Positions 1 through 9,943 of a stretch of 64,000 nt of DNA are shown piece after piece. The notes beneath the pieces were generated by a model. The model had not been told where the DNA came from. It searched no databases and was given only the letters and a program-made list of their open reading frames with translations. Position 1 is the stretch's first letter. Every line of letters begins with the position of its first letter. Location of the stretch: contig NW_026946360.1 in assembly GCF_035222275.1 (NCBI RefSeq), positions 558,001 to 622,000 on the forward strand, read 5' to 3'. The stretch is from Podospora bellae-mahoneyi (Eukaryota; Ascomycota; Sordariomycetes; Sordariales; Podosporaceae). The position numbers were made by a program, and so were the translations under genes.

Positions 1-1304
1 CAAAGCAGCGATGAAGGCCAATACAATGTAACGCCGAATCACAAGCTGCCACCACGGAACAGCCAAAGACTTCCAGATCACCTCGCTCGGGCGAATACCA
101 ACGACACGGTTCGACATGTGAAGACCTTGGTGATGGGCCAGCATCTGAGCGGCAGCTTCGGCGGCCTGCTGCGACGTGAATTCGATGAAGACACCCGGAA
201 TGTTCTTGAAAGCGCCGCTGCGGTACTTGGCTTGGACAGCTTCCGCCTCCGGGATGAGGCGCTCCAGCTCGGCGCGGCACCAGTTGATCGTGTCCACCTT
301 CTTTCCAATCAGACCAAGAGGACCGGTTCGGTGTGTCGGCCGAGACTTGGGCGACAGCCATCGGGCCGCAATGCTTCCAGACTCAGCATCACCCGTGATC
401 GCTTGCTTGTCAGCTTCGGACGCATTGGCGCCGTTCTTGATGGCCTTCTGCCGGGCCTTGTTCGCAAGCTTGATCAACTTGATCTCGGCCTTCTCCAGCT
501 TCATGGCAACCTTGTCGCGCTCCTTCACCAAGTCATCCACCTCGTCGGTGCGAGCTGTGATCCAGATATTCTTGGCATTTTGGCCAAACACTTGGCGCAG
601 CTTTGCTTCGTTTAGGTAATTGTCCGGGACGCAGGTGAACAAGACGGTGCGAGACGAAATGCGCTCCGAATAAAAGGGGCTGAGCAAGAAGGCCTGGCGC
701 AAGTTAATGTAGAAGATGCACTCTCGCATGATCAGATACATGACGAAGCCAAAGTAAGCCCAGCTCACGAAGACGTGGGCAAAATAGCGGTTCTTGTTGG
801 TGTCCGGGTTAACATTGGAATAGGAGAGTATGTCGAGCTCCTTCTGACCACCGCCACCGGTAGCATTGATGGGGAAAAGAACGGGCCAGGTGATGATGCA
901 GCCAACGAAGCAGAGAACAAGCGCCATCTGCAGGTACCGAATGTAGAGGTAGGCATCGAGAGATTGGTGCTGGAGGGCGTAGATGTCGGGGATCCTCCAG
1001 AAGCTTCCTATCCAGTTGAACAGCCCATTGGGAAGGGGGGGCGATCTTTCGCTCTCTCTCAAGCTCCCCAAGTAGGTTCGCGGTGCGTAGTAGCGTCTCT
1101 TGCTACGTCTCAGTATCAGAAAGACGGCGAGATAAGCCCCAGAGACGACGGCGACAGGGGCGAGGGTCGAAACCAATGCTTTGTCAAGTGTGTCAGTACT
1201 GCAACTGCGTTGTGCCCAAATCATCTTCAGGAGCAAAGCTTACCCGAAAGCGAGGAGCTTTCCGCCGTTTCTCCAGTGCTGGAAGTATTGTTGCTGTTGC
1301 TCAT
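1..1304 (-). CDS. CSC1/DUF221-family osmosensitive cation channel, 5' part (partial)
   Basis: This is the N-terminal 413 codons of a calcium-permeable stress-gated channel of the CSC1/OSCA (TMEM63, DUF221) family, which sits in the plasma or vacuolar membrane. The ATG is at 1304-1302. Exon 1 is 1244-1304, followed by a 65-nt intron (1179-1243, GTAAGC...AAAG) and exon 2 from 1178 off the left edge. The sequence shows membrane segments at about residues 23-44, 103-122 and 150-170. The cytosolic PHM7/RRM-like domain spans about 180-390 and begins with SRTVLFTCVPDNYLNEAKL. The start of the next membrane segment (VIRRYIVLAFIAAL) lies at the window edge. The family usually has 10-11 segments and 850-1000 residues, so more than half lies outside. 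The family call is firm. The exact paralogue (CSC1, RSN1 or PHM7-like) cannot be decided from this half. Confidence 0.9.
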
Positions 1305-3745
1305 GATGGCGGTATTGCAGAATTCAGCGTCTGCGCGCTTAGGGGTAGGGTTAGTAGCCGGCAATTATGCCTGAAGAGGTTCGTGAACCGTCGTCAATGC
1401 CGTCGTAAATGTTGATGTCTCTAGGAAACAGAGTTGAGTCGCCCTCCCCGTGAGAGGGAAACGAACCGGAAGGCCTGAAAGGAGCGTGTCAGATCACAGA
1501 TCACAGATCACAGATCAGAGATCCTCGGGAAACGGAAGAAAATTGACGGGCTGGGCGGTGCGGAAGGGTAAATGGAGAGAGCTCCTTGGACGCGCCCGAA
1601 GCTTGTGCGCCGACGGAGTGGAACGAGTGGACGGGAGAGCAGGTCAAGGGAAACGACGCAGGGATGCGGGCTGGAGGAGGGTCCTTACAATTTGGTGGTT
1701 TGGCAGGGGAAGCCACGACGGCGTCAAATTACTGGGCTGGGTCTGGGAGCTTGGGTCGTGAAGCTACTCCCTTCTGGGATTGGACGATATTTGGTGTATC
1801 AAACACGCTTGGAACGGCTAGACCGCTGGAGGCGGCCGCCGTCAACGGGGGAGCCAACGGGCTTTTTATCAACTACGGAATGGACAGCCACTTCGGCCTT
1901 GTCTCCGACTTTTGGCAACTCATCGTTGTCTGCACCACCAAATCTAGCTTTGTGTTCTTTGCATCGGGGACACTGAATCCAATGACGCAAGTCGTTGCCA
2001 ATCCAGACGTTGCATTTTCATTAGGCCCATGCACCTTTCAGCAGGGTCGGCCAGGGTCACGGCAATCGCTCTGCTCCAACTGCGACGCTGCCCCACCTCC
2101 ACGAAACCTCGATTCAGCCTCTCCCACTTGTTGCCCTGTGCTTGGCTGCGGTCATCGCTGCCATACAACTTCGTAAAAGAACATCTCATTTCCTGTTCTC
2201 GGTATTTGAGCTCACCATTGTAAGTCTCTACGGTCTGCATATGCTACATGTAAAACACACCTCAGTCTGCCTTTTCTGATCGATCGTGTCGGCTTCCCGT
2301 CGTCACCAGCCAAGCATAGCCATCACCCAAGCCAGTGCAGCCCATCACCAAAAAGAGCCCAAAAAGAGGTCGCCAACCACCAGCAATCACAGCATGTCTC
2401 AAATGATTTACCGTGTCTGGCTGTTAGCGCTAGACCAGAGTGACAGAAATGGACAGCTCAGCAGTCGGTCTGGACTGGGCTGTCCTGCTGCAGGGTGAAG
2501 TGGCCCCGCTTTTCTTCAGCTCGTGGTGTCGAGCAGTGCTGGAAGTGCCACCGCGTCACACATTTAAGGTACAAGAAGGGCACTGACGTTTGGTGTCTCT
2601 TTGTGCTAATTATGTCCAACGTCAGCCCACGAGAACTGTTAGGAACGCTTTTCTTTCTGTCTTTCTTCCAACTCTTTTACTTTGGCTTTGCCATGTGTGA
2701 GCTCATCGCCTAGCGGAGCAACCGCATCGTTGGAGCGGACGAAAAAAAACCAGGTGACGATCGAGGTGGGCTGCGGCAGAGGGCCCTCCTCCGTCACGCA
2801 GATCGGTGATTGAGCAGGGGTGTCTTCCCGGTTGGAGCAACAGAGACCCTTGCCCAGTGTCCGGCTTCCCTTTTGTGCGACGTCAACACGCGACACTTGA
2901 CATTTTGCGACCAGAAAAGCACCACCTTTTCAAGCCACCATTTGTGGCCTTCAGCTATGTTGTGTTGTGCGTCGGTCTTTTCCGCGGTCTGGAACACACA
3001 ACTTGTCAAGCCGTCAAGCAACCACACCCAAGATAAGGCGTTGCGCTCCGGCCGAGAAGACTCCTGGCATGCGCTCCAATGCAGCGCTTCCCCAGATTTT
3101 CACCCAAGCTGGGGGTCCCTACGGCGTGGGTTCACGGGGCTGCATTGGCCTGAGAGGACCCCTACTCCAGCATGTTCAGGCAAAACCCAACCACAATCCA
3201 ACCAGGCCCCGCATCAATCCGTGGCTCTTGTTTAATAAACCCTTCAAGAACAACAGGTCAGTCCCAAACTAGCCGGGGCCAAGTGAACTCTTGAGAATGT
3301 GACACTATTTTGAACTCAGAGATGGGCAAGACAAGGCAGGTGCAGAATAAACTCGGGCCTCTCATTGTTGAAAACAACTGAGCGTCATGTAGCTCCATCT
3401 AGCCTCGAGACCGAACAGTGAAGTTTTGGCTTGCACTTTGTAGTTTAGGAGACAATGGCACTTCGAGTTTCCTGTTTCCGTCGATGGTCTTGACCGGATA
3501 GAGAAATTTCTTTGTCGTGGTGTTGCAACGAGTGCTGAATACAATGCTCTTGCTTGCTTCCGGGCATTCCGGCATTCCCAACACCGTGTTCCAGACAAAG
3601 GACAATGGGGCCTCTAAACTCACCCACGGTACATAATCAACAAACCACAATTTCATCAGGTTGATCTCGCATACTTGAGAAGTCTGACAGTTTGTGAGCA
3701 ATTGCCAAACACATACCACATCAACCTGAGCAGGCATCGGACACC
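1305..3745. other. intergenic, promoter side of the CSC1 gene and upstream of the coiled-coil gene
   Basis: This is a 2.4-kb divergent intergenic region. It holds the 7-bp tandem repeat at 1491-1524. Open frames up to about 200 codons exist (for example 1586-2176 on the plus strand) but lack a good ATG start, domain-like sequence or third-position bias, so I call no gene. No tRNA A/B boxes were seen. Confidence 0.6.
1491..1524. repeat. 7-bp tandem repeat (AGATCAC)
   Basis: The unit AGATCAC occurs three times in perfect tandem, followed by one AGATCAG and a partial AGATCC, about 4.8 units in all. It lies about 190 nt upstream of the CSC1-family start codon. It may be a small minisatellite or a cluster of identical protein-binding sites; the sequence does not decide. 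Confidence 0.85.
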
Positions 3746-5452
3746 ATGGGATCCGCACCGGCAGTCTACGCCCATACGGCAGAGCACGAGGACGACCCCT
3801 ATGGAGAACAAGACGGCTACATCAAGGCTACCGATTTTTCCCTGCCTTACTACTCCGAGTTCTCGCGAATCTATGCGCAGACGGTCAGTCAGGGTCTGCT
3901 CCGTCACGTCAACTGTGGTTATCTGTCCACCGAGGGAATTGCTCCAACACTTCTCGCCCTCAAGCAGCATGCTCAGTCACTGTGCATCCTCATCCAGCAA
4001 CTGAACCCGACAACTGGCATCTCCGAGATTGGAGACGGCAGCCTCCACAGGGCCGGAGCTGGCAGCACCGACAAGAGTGATCCTCTTACCCTCAAAGCCA
4101 ATCTCAATGACGCGTTTGACTTTCTCTCCGACTTGAGCACCCCCTACACCAACGACGATGCGAATCATCAGATTCCCCTGACGGCCATTTTGAACGAGGT
4201 GCGCGCCCGCGATGAACTCAAAGGCGTCTCGTATCATTGCCCCTTTGCCGATGCCCCCAAGCCGAGGAATCCCGGGGAGAACCTAAAGCCGTATGCCACC
4301 CATCAGAACCTCGTTCTGCACGCCAACGCCTGCTTGGAAAGACTGGACCACGAGTTCAGCACCACCGGCGGGCTGCTCAGCATCTTGCCGACGGACCAGG
4401 AGGGCGGGGAGAACCTCAACCATGCTCGCAATACCCTCCTAGGTCAGTGGCTGGCGTACACGCAGCATCTCGTTGGTCGGATGCACGAGCTCGAAAGGTC
4501 CTACAACAATGCTCTTGACGCCCTGGCAGGCGAAGCCCTTATCCCGAGTCAGTACCTTTCTGTTGTTGGCCCTACTGGCGCGAGTGAGGGACGCTCCATT
4601 GTCTATCCACAAGACAAGTACGTGCTTGTCAATGCCGGTGACGACATCTTCCAGTACCTCCACTCGATCCTCGACAAGCAGGAGACCCTCCTGCAAGCGC
4701 AGGACACCATCAACAAGTCAAACGGAGCGGTGGGTGAGGTCGCCATAGTGTCGAGCGAGGGTACGGAGTTGTACACCCAGGGCATCGTCTACGTCGACAT
4801 CCCGTCGCGATTCTACCGTCTGGCCGGGCAGGGCCGGAATACCCTCTTCGTGATTCCCGCGCACGATGTCCACCCCGCCACGGCGCACACGAGACTGCTC
4901 GAGTCCCAGCCTACGGTTGTGCAGGCCATCGCGCCGACGGACCCGGCCCGCGTGACGGTGTTGGAGAAGCGGTACACGGAGCGCATTGCCAAGGCGGAGC
5001 AGGACGCCATCGACGTCCACCGGCTCGAGGCCGAAAACGAAAAGATGGAGAGGGAGCTCAAGACGTTCATCGCCGAGCACAAGAGGCTCGTCAAGGTGCG
5101 CGATGAGCTCATGAGCACCGTGGATGCCAAGGACAGGGTCAAGATCAACAAGCTCTTTAAGAACCAGGAGAACATCGAACAGCTCAAGGACCAGCTCAAG
5201 AATGCGCGCGACCAGGCGAACAAGAGCAAGGAGGAGGCCCAAAAGGCCAGGGCTGACGTCGCGGCAGCCAAGGCCGAGGCTGAGAAGTATAAGCAGACTT
5301 GCTTTGCGTGGGATGAATATGTCAAGAGCCTCTCGACGCAAAAGCCGGCGGATGATCAAGAAGACACGATCGTGGACATGTCGGCAACGCTGATTGGACA
5401 AGACGATAGTCAGCTTGAGAAAGAGAAAGAGGGAGATGGCGGGATTCTGTGA
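3746..5452 (+). CDS. conserved-looking coiled-coil protein of unknown function (568 aa)
   Basis: This is a single-exon gene with its ATG in good context (caccATGG). I recognise no domain. The first ~400 residues look globular and mixed alpha/beta, with no signal peptide or membrane segment. A hydrophobic stretch near residues 350-375 (VYVDIPSRFYRLAGQGRNTL) looks like part of a folded core. Residues ~405-520 form a long charged coiled coil, starting at VLEKRYTERIAKAEQ, with Lys/Glu/Ala-rich heptads through about KARADVAAAKAEAEKYK. An acidic tail (QEDTIVDMSATLIGQDD) ends the protein. Codon use is clearly coding, with strong C/G third positions. It is probably a cytosolic structural or adaptor protein. 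A role in the cytoskeleton or trafficking would be a guess based only on the coiled coil. Confidence 0.85.
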   Translation: MGSAPAVYAHTAEHEDDPYGEQDGYIKATDFSLPYYSEFSRIYAQTVSQGLLRHVNCGYLSTEGIAPTLLALKQHAQSLCILIQQLNPTTGISEIGDGSLHRAGAGSTDKSDPLTLKANLNDAFDFLSDLSTPYTNDDANHQIPLTAILNEVRARDELKGVSYHCPFADAPKPRNPGENLKPYATHQNLVLHANACLERLDHEFSTTGGLLSILPTDQEGGENLNHARNTLLGQWLAYTQHLVGRMHELERSYNNALDALAGEALIPSQYLSVVGPTGASEGRSIVYPQDKYVLVNAGDDIFQYLHSILDKQETLLQAQDTINKSNGAVGEVAIVSSEGTELYTQGIVYVDIPSRFYRLAGQGRNTLFVIPAHDVHPATAHTRLLESQPTVVQAIAPTDPARVTVLEKRYTERIAKAEQDAIDVHRLEAENEKMERELKTFIAEHKRLVKVRDELMSTVDAKDRVKINKLFKNQENIEQLKDQLKNARDQANKSKEEAQKARADVAAAKAEAEKYKQTCFAWDEYVKSLSTQKPADDQEDTIVDMSATLIGQDDSQLEKEKEGDGGIL

Positions 5453-6592
5453 GCCGAGTGCTCGTTTTGGGAGTGAAATCTTGAGGGAGCTTCTTTTGGC
5501 TTCTGTTTTTCTAGAAAATGTGATGCCTTGTCTTTTCAATTTCACCTGTGGTGGTACTGTTGTAGCTTGAATTACCGACAGCACATCGCAAGACGTGTCT
5601 CTTGCTCGTTTTAATACAATGTGAGACTTTTACGGATACACAGATCCATTGTGGTGTGTGTGTGTGTGTGTGTGTGCGACAGCCCCTCGGTATACCTATG
5701 TGCGTGACGGGATGATAGTCGCCATGGCAACGACTTCGACTCTGTGAGGGTGATGGCTGACCGTGCATGCAGCAACGGCACAGCTTCCCACCGGGACCCC
5801 CAAAAGAGAAGCGGACTGAGGGGAATTGACCAATCGTGATTAGAGACAGGTCTTTATTGACCAGACACAAGCTCTTGGAATGGTCATTTTGCAGGTGCAC
5901 GCTGAATTGAACAGATAACCTGAGCCCCAGTTCCATATCAGTGTTAGCGCGGGATGATGGGGAAAACGGCAGTTTGTTGACTTTCCCCTCCTTTCCCCTC
6001 ATTTTTTTTTTTTGCTTTCTGTCGATTCAAGGGTCTGGATTGCTCTGGGGAACTACAAGAAGAAAAAGACTCCATTTCTCCAGCCATCTCGATTTCTTGC
6101 TGAAGCAGTTTACGGAGCCGGAGCTGAGTAGCAAGAGTGGATATTTCCTGCCATCTTCTTGGAATGGTTTTTGGTGGAACCTCTTTTTTGCGACTGACCA
6201 GGCTGGCGCCTTCTCTTTTTTGACGTGGCGGGAAAGACGGAAGAGAGAGGACAGCAAAACAAGAGTTCGCGCCGGCTCACCAAGACCTGGTTCCGATTTC
6301 TTCTGAGGTTTGTGACGGCAAATATACAACATACAACCATCAGCCCTGGTCAATACAGGACACGCTCGTCAACTCCACAGGCGAACTAAGATCGAAGATC
6401 GGATGCAACAGCGGGCGCGGTGGGGTTAGTGTTTGTTTGCATTCGATATTGGACCCAGCAAGGACAAGCATCTCGAAGACGGCAGAGAACAATGCATTGT
6501 TTGTGAGGAGGAGTTGGATTGAGGCTTGCGACGGGCTGTCCTTGAGTTAAACACCAACATTCCTGTGGTGCGACATTCGGGGGGCGGCCACA
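5453..6592. other. intergenic, 3' side of coiled-coil gene and promoter/leader of kelch gene
   Basis: The region is 1.1 kb between two plus-strand genes. It contains a (TG)n microsatellite at 5654-5676 and a T-rich pyrimidine tract near 5985-6012, suitable as promoter or leader sequence for the kelch gene. No gene was seen. Confidence 0.6.
5654..5676. repeat. (TG)n microsatellite
   Basis: About 11.5 perfect GT/TG dinucleotide units lie in the 3' flank of the coiled-coil gene. It is a simple repeat with no visible functional context. Confidence 0.95.
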
Positions 6593-9500
6593 ATGGCGGG
6601 ACCTCGCCGCCTGGGGTCCAGGACAAGATGGACGGCAACAGCACTCGTATTTTCCACGCTGGCTTCAGCGCAGCTTCCATACATTCCAACAACGATTCTT
6701 CTCCCACCACCAGACAAGAATGGGCATCCCATCGGCACAGCTTACATCTTCACGCCCACCAAAGACGATAGCGCCGTCGAGCTCTTGTCACTGAACCTTT
6801 CATCTCTCACCACAACAGTGTTATCCACACCCCCCATCACCGGCGCCTTCATGCCGACTATCTTCGCCAACGGCACCTTGGGTATTTTCGCCGGCGACTG
6901 CTCCTCCCAGTCCGATGGCTCCCTCTGGACATGGTCCCCAGACTCAGCATCATCAACCCCTCCCCGATGGCACCCCCACCCCCAACCCTCTCTTGCGCCC
7001 TTCCACCTGGGAAGTACAATCTCCTTTTCCCTCCAGCTAGCTCCTGCTGTCTCCCCGCCGACCCTTTACCTGTACGGGGGTATGTGTCCCTTCACCAACC
7101 TCTCCGACCCCATCCCTTACGACAGCCAGCAATCCTCGGCCATCTACTCCAACTCCATGTTCCGCCTCCCCCTTTCAGCCTCCTCAACCACCTCCTCCCA
7201 AGAAGGGGAATACCTCTCCTCCCCCGGCCCCCCCATCCCAAACGCGGGGTTCACCCTCACCGCCCTGCAGCCCTCCCTCTCCAACCGGACCACCGCGTCT
7301 GGAGAACGAGCCCTGACCCAGCAAAACGGCTGGGTTTTGCTTGGTGGACACACCCAACAAGCATTTATCAACATGAGCACCGCTGCAGTCTGGTCACTGC
7401 CTGAAGAAACATGGAGTTTTATCCCTATTCACGGAGACAAGAAAGTGGACAGTCGGAGCGGGCACACTACTGTTTTGAGTGAGGATGGGACGAAGCTGGT
7501 GATTTATGGGGGGTGGGTGGGGGATACGGGGCAGAGAGCTGAGCCGGAGGTGGTGGTGGTCGATATGGGGTTGGGGGGGTTGGGGGATTGGGTTTGGGCG
7601 GATGGAGAGGGAGTAAATGGAAGTGGCGAGGGGGAAGGGAGATACGGGCATGGGGCTGCGGTGCTGCCGGGGGATGTTATGGTTGTTTATGGGGGCTGGG
7701 GGATCGGTGGGGATGAGATGAAGAGAAAGAGACAGGACGGGGGTGGGGAGGGGTTGAGGTTTTTGGATTTGAAGAGGATGGAGTGGGTTGATGAGTATGT
7801 ACTTCCAAACCCGAGTTCGAGTTCGGCGGGCAGTGGGCAGGGGGGTGAGGGAAGCGAGGGGAGCGGATCGGGCGACGACGGCCAGGGAGAAGGGGGTGAC
7901 GAGACCAAGAAGACGCAGATTGGTCTTGGTGTTGGACTGGGTGTTGGGTTTCTGGTCTTGTTTTCGGTGGCTGGGTTCATTTTTTGGCGTCGGCGCCAAC
8001 AGCAAACTCGTTCTCGAAACGATGCCCTCCGGGATTTATCACAGGGTATCAATGGTTCCCTCCCGAGGGGGATTACGTCGGATGATAATGACGACGAGAT
8101 GCTTGAGCGGGAACATGGGTTGATGCTCCCTTGGACTGCGGCTTCGGCTAGGGAATGGTACATTGGGGGCGGCGACCCCTATTCTCAAGGGCGAAAGTCA
8201 CTAGCTTACGAGGGTTTGCGAGGTGGCGTCAGAAAGACCGGGGGCTCTTTGTATATGCCACCACCACCACCCTCGGCGAAGAACGCGAGAGGTTTATACC
8301 AGCCCACAAACAAGTCGACATCGTACGAATTTGGGCCCGGAGGAGGAGCAGGCCGGTCAAATCTCATCTCGCCGATTTACGAAGCCGACGAGGACGACGA
8401 GGGCGACCTCGGCCAGCAACCCCGGCACCGTAACCTTGGCTGTGCGAGCCCAGAAAAGCCACGGGACTCGTCCGAGGATGACGACCCGTTCTTGACGCCG
8501 ACAGCAGCCACCACCCCCATCGGCAGCCTCTTCCCCCCACCGAGCATCAGCTCCCGAAGCGGCGGCTCCAGCCCCGAGCGCAAACCACCAGCACCAGCAC
8601 CACCTCCGCAACCTCAAGATCCAGAGGTGCAAAACTGGCAAAACGACGTTGATGTCGCCGACGCAGTACTCGCCGCTAGAATCGGGAGAAGCAAGTCCAT
8701 CGCGGCAAAGACGCCCCCGAGGTTGTATCTGGGCCATCAGAATAGCGTTACTGGCACCCGGTCACCAACCAGAGGACCCGATACGCCTACTCTCTTGGTT
8801 GAGGAACGGACAGGAAGTAACCTGTCTGAAGCGAGCGCATTCTCGTTTGTTCCTGGTGCGGAGAGACAGCAATTGAGGGTTGCCACGGCCGCTGGGGAGA
8901 CCAAGCCATCCAGCAGTGGCAGTGGAGGCAGCTCCTCCTCTGCACCGACGTTTAGCACCGCGAGGTCTAGTTTTCCTGTTTTGCAGAGCGAAGGCCCGGG
9001 GCTGCTGCACGGCGGTCGACAGGCTGAGACGTATGATGACGGGCAGGGCGGGTATGAGATTTACAATTATGACGGGTACAAAGACGAGGAGGATGCCGAT
9101 TATGTTTACGTGCCCGGGAGTCCTTCGAAATCAAAAGCTCCGCAGCGGAGGTCGTGGTTGGGGAGCATAAGGCGGGTGTTTGAGAAGGGAACGCCGGAGT
9201 CGTCGGCGACGGGGGGGAGCAGAGAGGATCTGAGCAGCCCGGGAGGGCAGCTGGAGGCCGGCACGGGGGTAGATGGCGGGTTGGTTCGGAGGCAGGGGAC
9301 GCTGCAAAGACGAAAGCAGAACCGGCAGAGCTGGGGTGGGGAAGAGACGCAGGACGGGGAGTGGGATGTTGAGCGGGCGGTGGAGCAGAGGTTGGTGCAG
9401 GTCATGTTTACTGTCCCAAAGGAGAGGTTGAGGGTGGTGAATGCGGAGATTGAGCAGGAAGGGGAGGTGGGGGAGGTGGTGAGGGAGGGGGATAGGGAGT

Positions 9501-9943
9501 TTGACGCCGGGTACTATGATACTTGGGATACGGATGGACCGCCTGCTCCGACACAGCAGGACAAGGGGAAGGGCAAGCTGCCCGAGATTGAGCTGTTACG
9601 GCCACCAGAGGGGGAGGAAGCCGAGGAGAGAGACAGGAAGAGGGAGTCAGTCGCGGGCAGCATCACGACCACGCATACGATGGGGATATCACCTTCCACG
9701 TCTTTGCGCCAGGTGGAGATCAAGACTGAGGGGTTGCACACTGCCGAGGCGGTTAGGTATGAGAGGTTGGAGGTGAACCCTGGGGTGAGCCTGAGTCCTA
9801 CTACCATGACACCAGAGAGAGTCATGCGACCCAAAAAGTCGAGGTCGAGGGTATTGGAGATGGTGGAGAGCATCGAAACGAAGAGCTCGAGAAGCTCGCT
9901 GAGAGGGGGGGAAGAGGACGAGGTGACGCCCAAAAAGGGGTGA
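6593..9943 (+). CDS. kelch-repeat single-pass membrane protein with long cytosolic tail (1116 aa)
   Basis: This is a single-exon gene for a type I membrane protein. A basic n-region and hydrophobic stretch (TATALVFSTLASA, residues ~14-26) make a signal peptide. The extracellular part (~27-405) carries kelch-type motifs: GGHTQQAF..W..PEETW near 250-275, SGHTTVLSEDGTKLVIYGGW near 289-308, and YGHGAAVLPGDVMVVYGGW near 351-369. These predict a beta-propeller. Several N-glycosylation sequons are present. A Gly/Ser-rich linker precedes the membrane helix at ~443-465 (GLGVGLGVGFLVLFSVAGFIFW), followed by the stop-transfer run RRRQQQ. The cytosolic tail of ~650 residues is disordered, Pro/Ser/Glu-rich and full of RS/SP sites. 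Such kelch membrane proteins occur widely in Pezizomycotina. A role in wall sensing or polarity (compare yeast Kel1, which has no membrane helix) is inference only. Confidence 0.88.
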   Translation: MAGPRRLGSRTRWTATALVFSTLASAQLPYIPTTILLPPPDKNGHPIGTAYIFTPTKDDSAVELLSLNLSSLTTTVLSTPPITGAFMPTIFANGTLGIFAGDCSSQSDGSLWTWSPDSASSTPPRWHPHPQPSLAPFHLGSTISFSLQLAPAVSPPTLYLYGGMCPFTNLSDPIPYDSQQSSAIYSNSMFRLPLSASSTTSSQEGEYLSSPGPPIPNAGFTLTALQPSLSNRTTASGERALTQQNGWVLLGGHTQQAFINMSTAAVWSLPEETWSFIPIHGDKKVDSRSGHTTVLSEDGTKLVIYGGWVGDTGQRAEPEVVVVDMGLGGLGDWVWADGEGVNGSGEGEGRYGHGAAVLPGDVMVVYGGWGIGGDEMKRKRQDGGGEGLRFLDLKRMEWVDEYVLPNPSSSSAGSGQGGEGSEGSGSGDDGQGEGGDETKKTQIGLGVGLGVGFLVLFSVAGFIFWRRRQQQTRSRNDALRDLSQGINGSLPRGITSDDNDDEMLEREHGLMLPWTAASAREWYIGGGDPYSQGRKSLAYEGLRGGVRKTGGSLYMPPPPPSAKNARGLYQPTNKSTSYEFGPGGGAGRSNLISPIYEADEDDEGDLGQQPRHRNLGCASPEKPRDSSEDDDPFLTPTAATTPIGSLFPPPSISSRSGGSSPERKPPAPAPPPQPQDPEVQNWQNDVDVADAVLAARIGRSKSIAAKTPPRLYLGHQNSVTGTRSPTRGPDTPTLLVEERTGSNLSEASAFSFVPGAERQQLRVATAAGETKPSSSGSGGSSSSAPTFSTARSSFPVLQSEGPGLLHGGRQAETYDDGQGGYEIYNYDGYKDEEDADYVYVPGSPSKSKAPQRRSWLGSIRRVFEKGTPESSATGGSREDLSSPGGQLEAGTGVDGGLVRRQGTLQRRKQNRQSWGGEETQDGEWDVERAVEQRLVQVMFTVPKERLRVVNAEIEQEGEVGEVVREGDREFDAGYYDTWDTDGPPAPTQQDKGKGKLPEIELLRPPEGEEAEERDRKRESVAGSITTTHTMGISPSTSLRQVEIKTEGLHTAEAVRYERLEVNPGVSLSPTTMTPERVMRPKKSRSRVLEMVESIETKSSRSSLRGGEEDEVTPKKG

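Noticed and set aside
1586-2176. 196-codon plus-strand frame upstream of the coiled-coil gene
   Set aside because: It opens without ATG, lacks codon bias, and its translation shows no domain or consistent composition.
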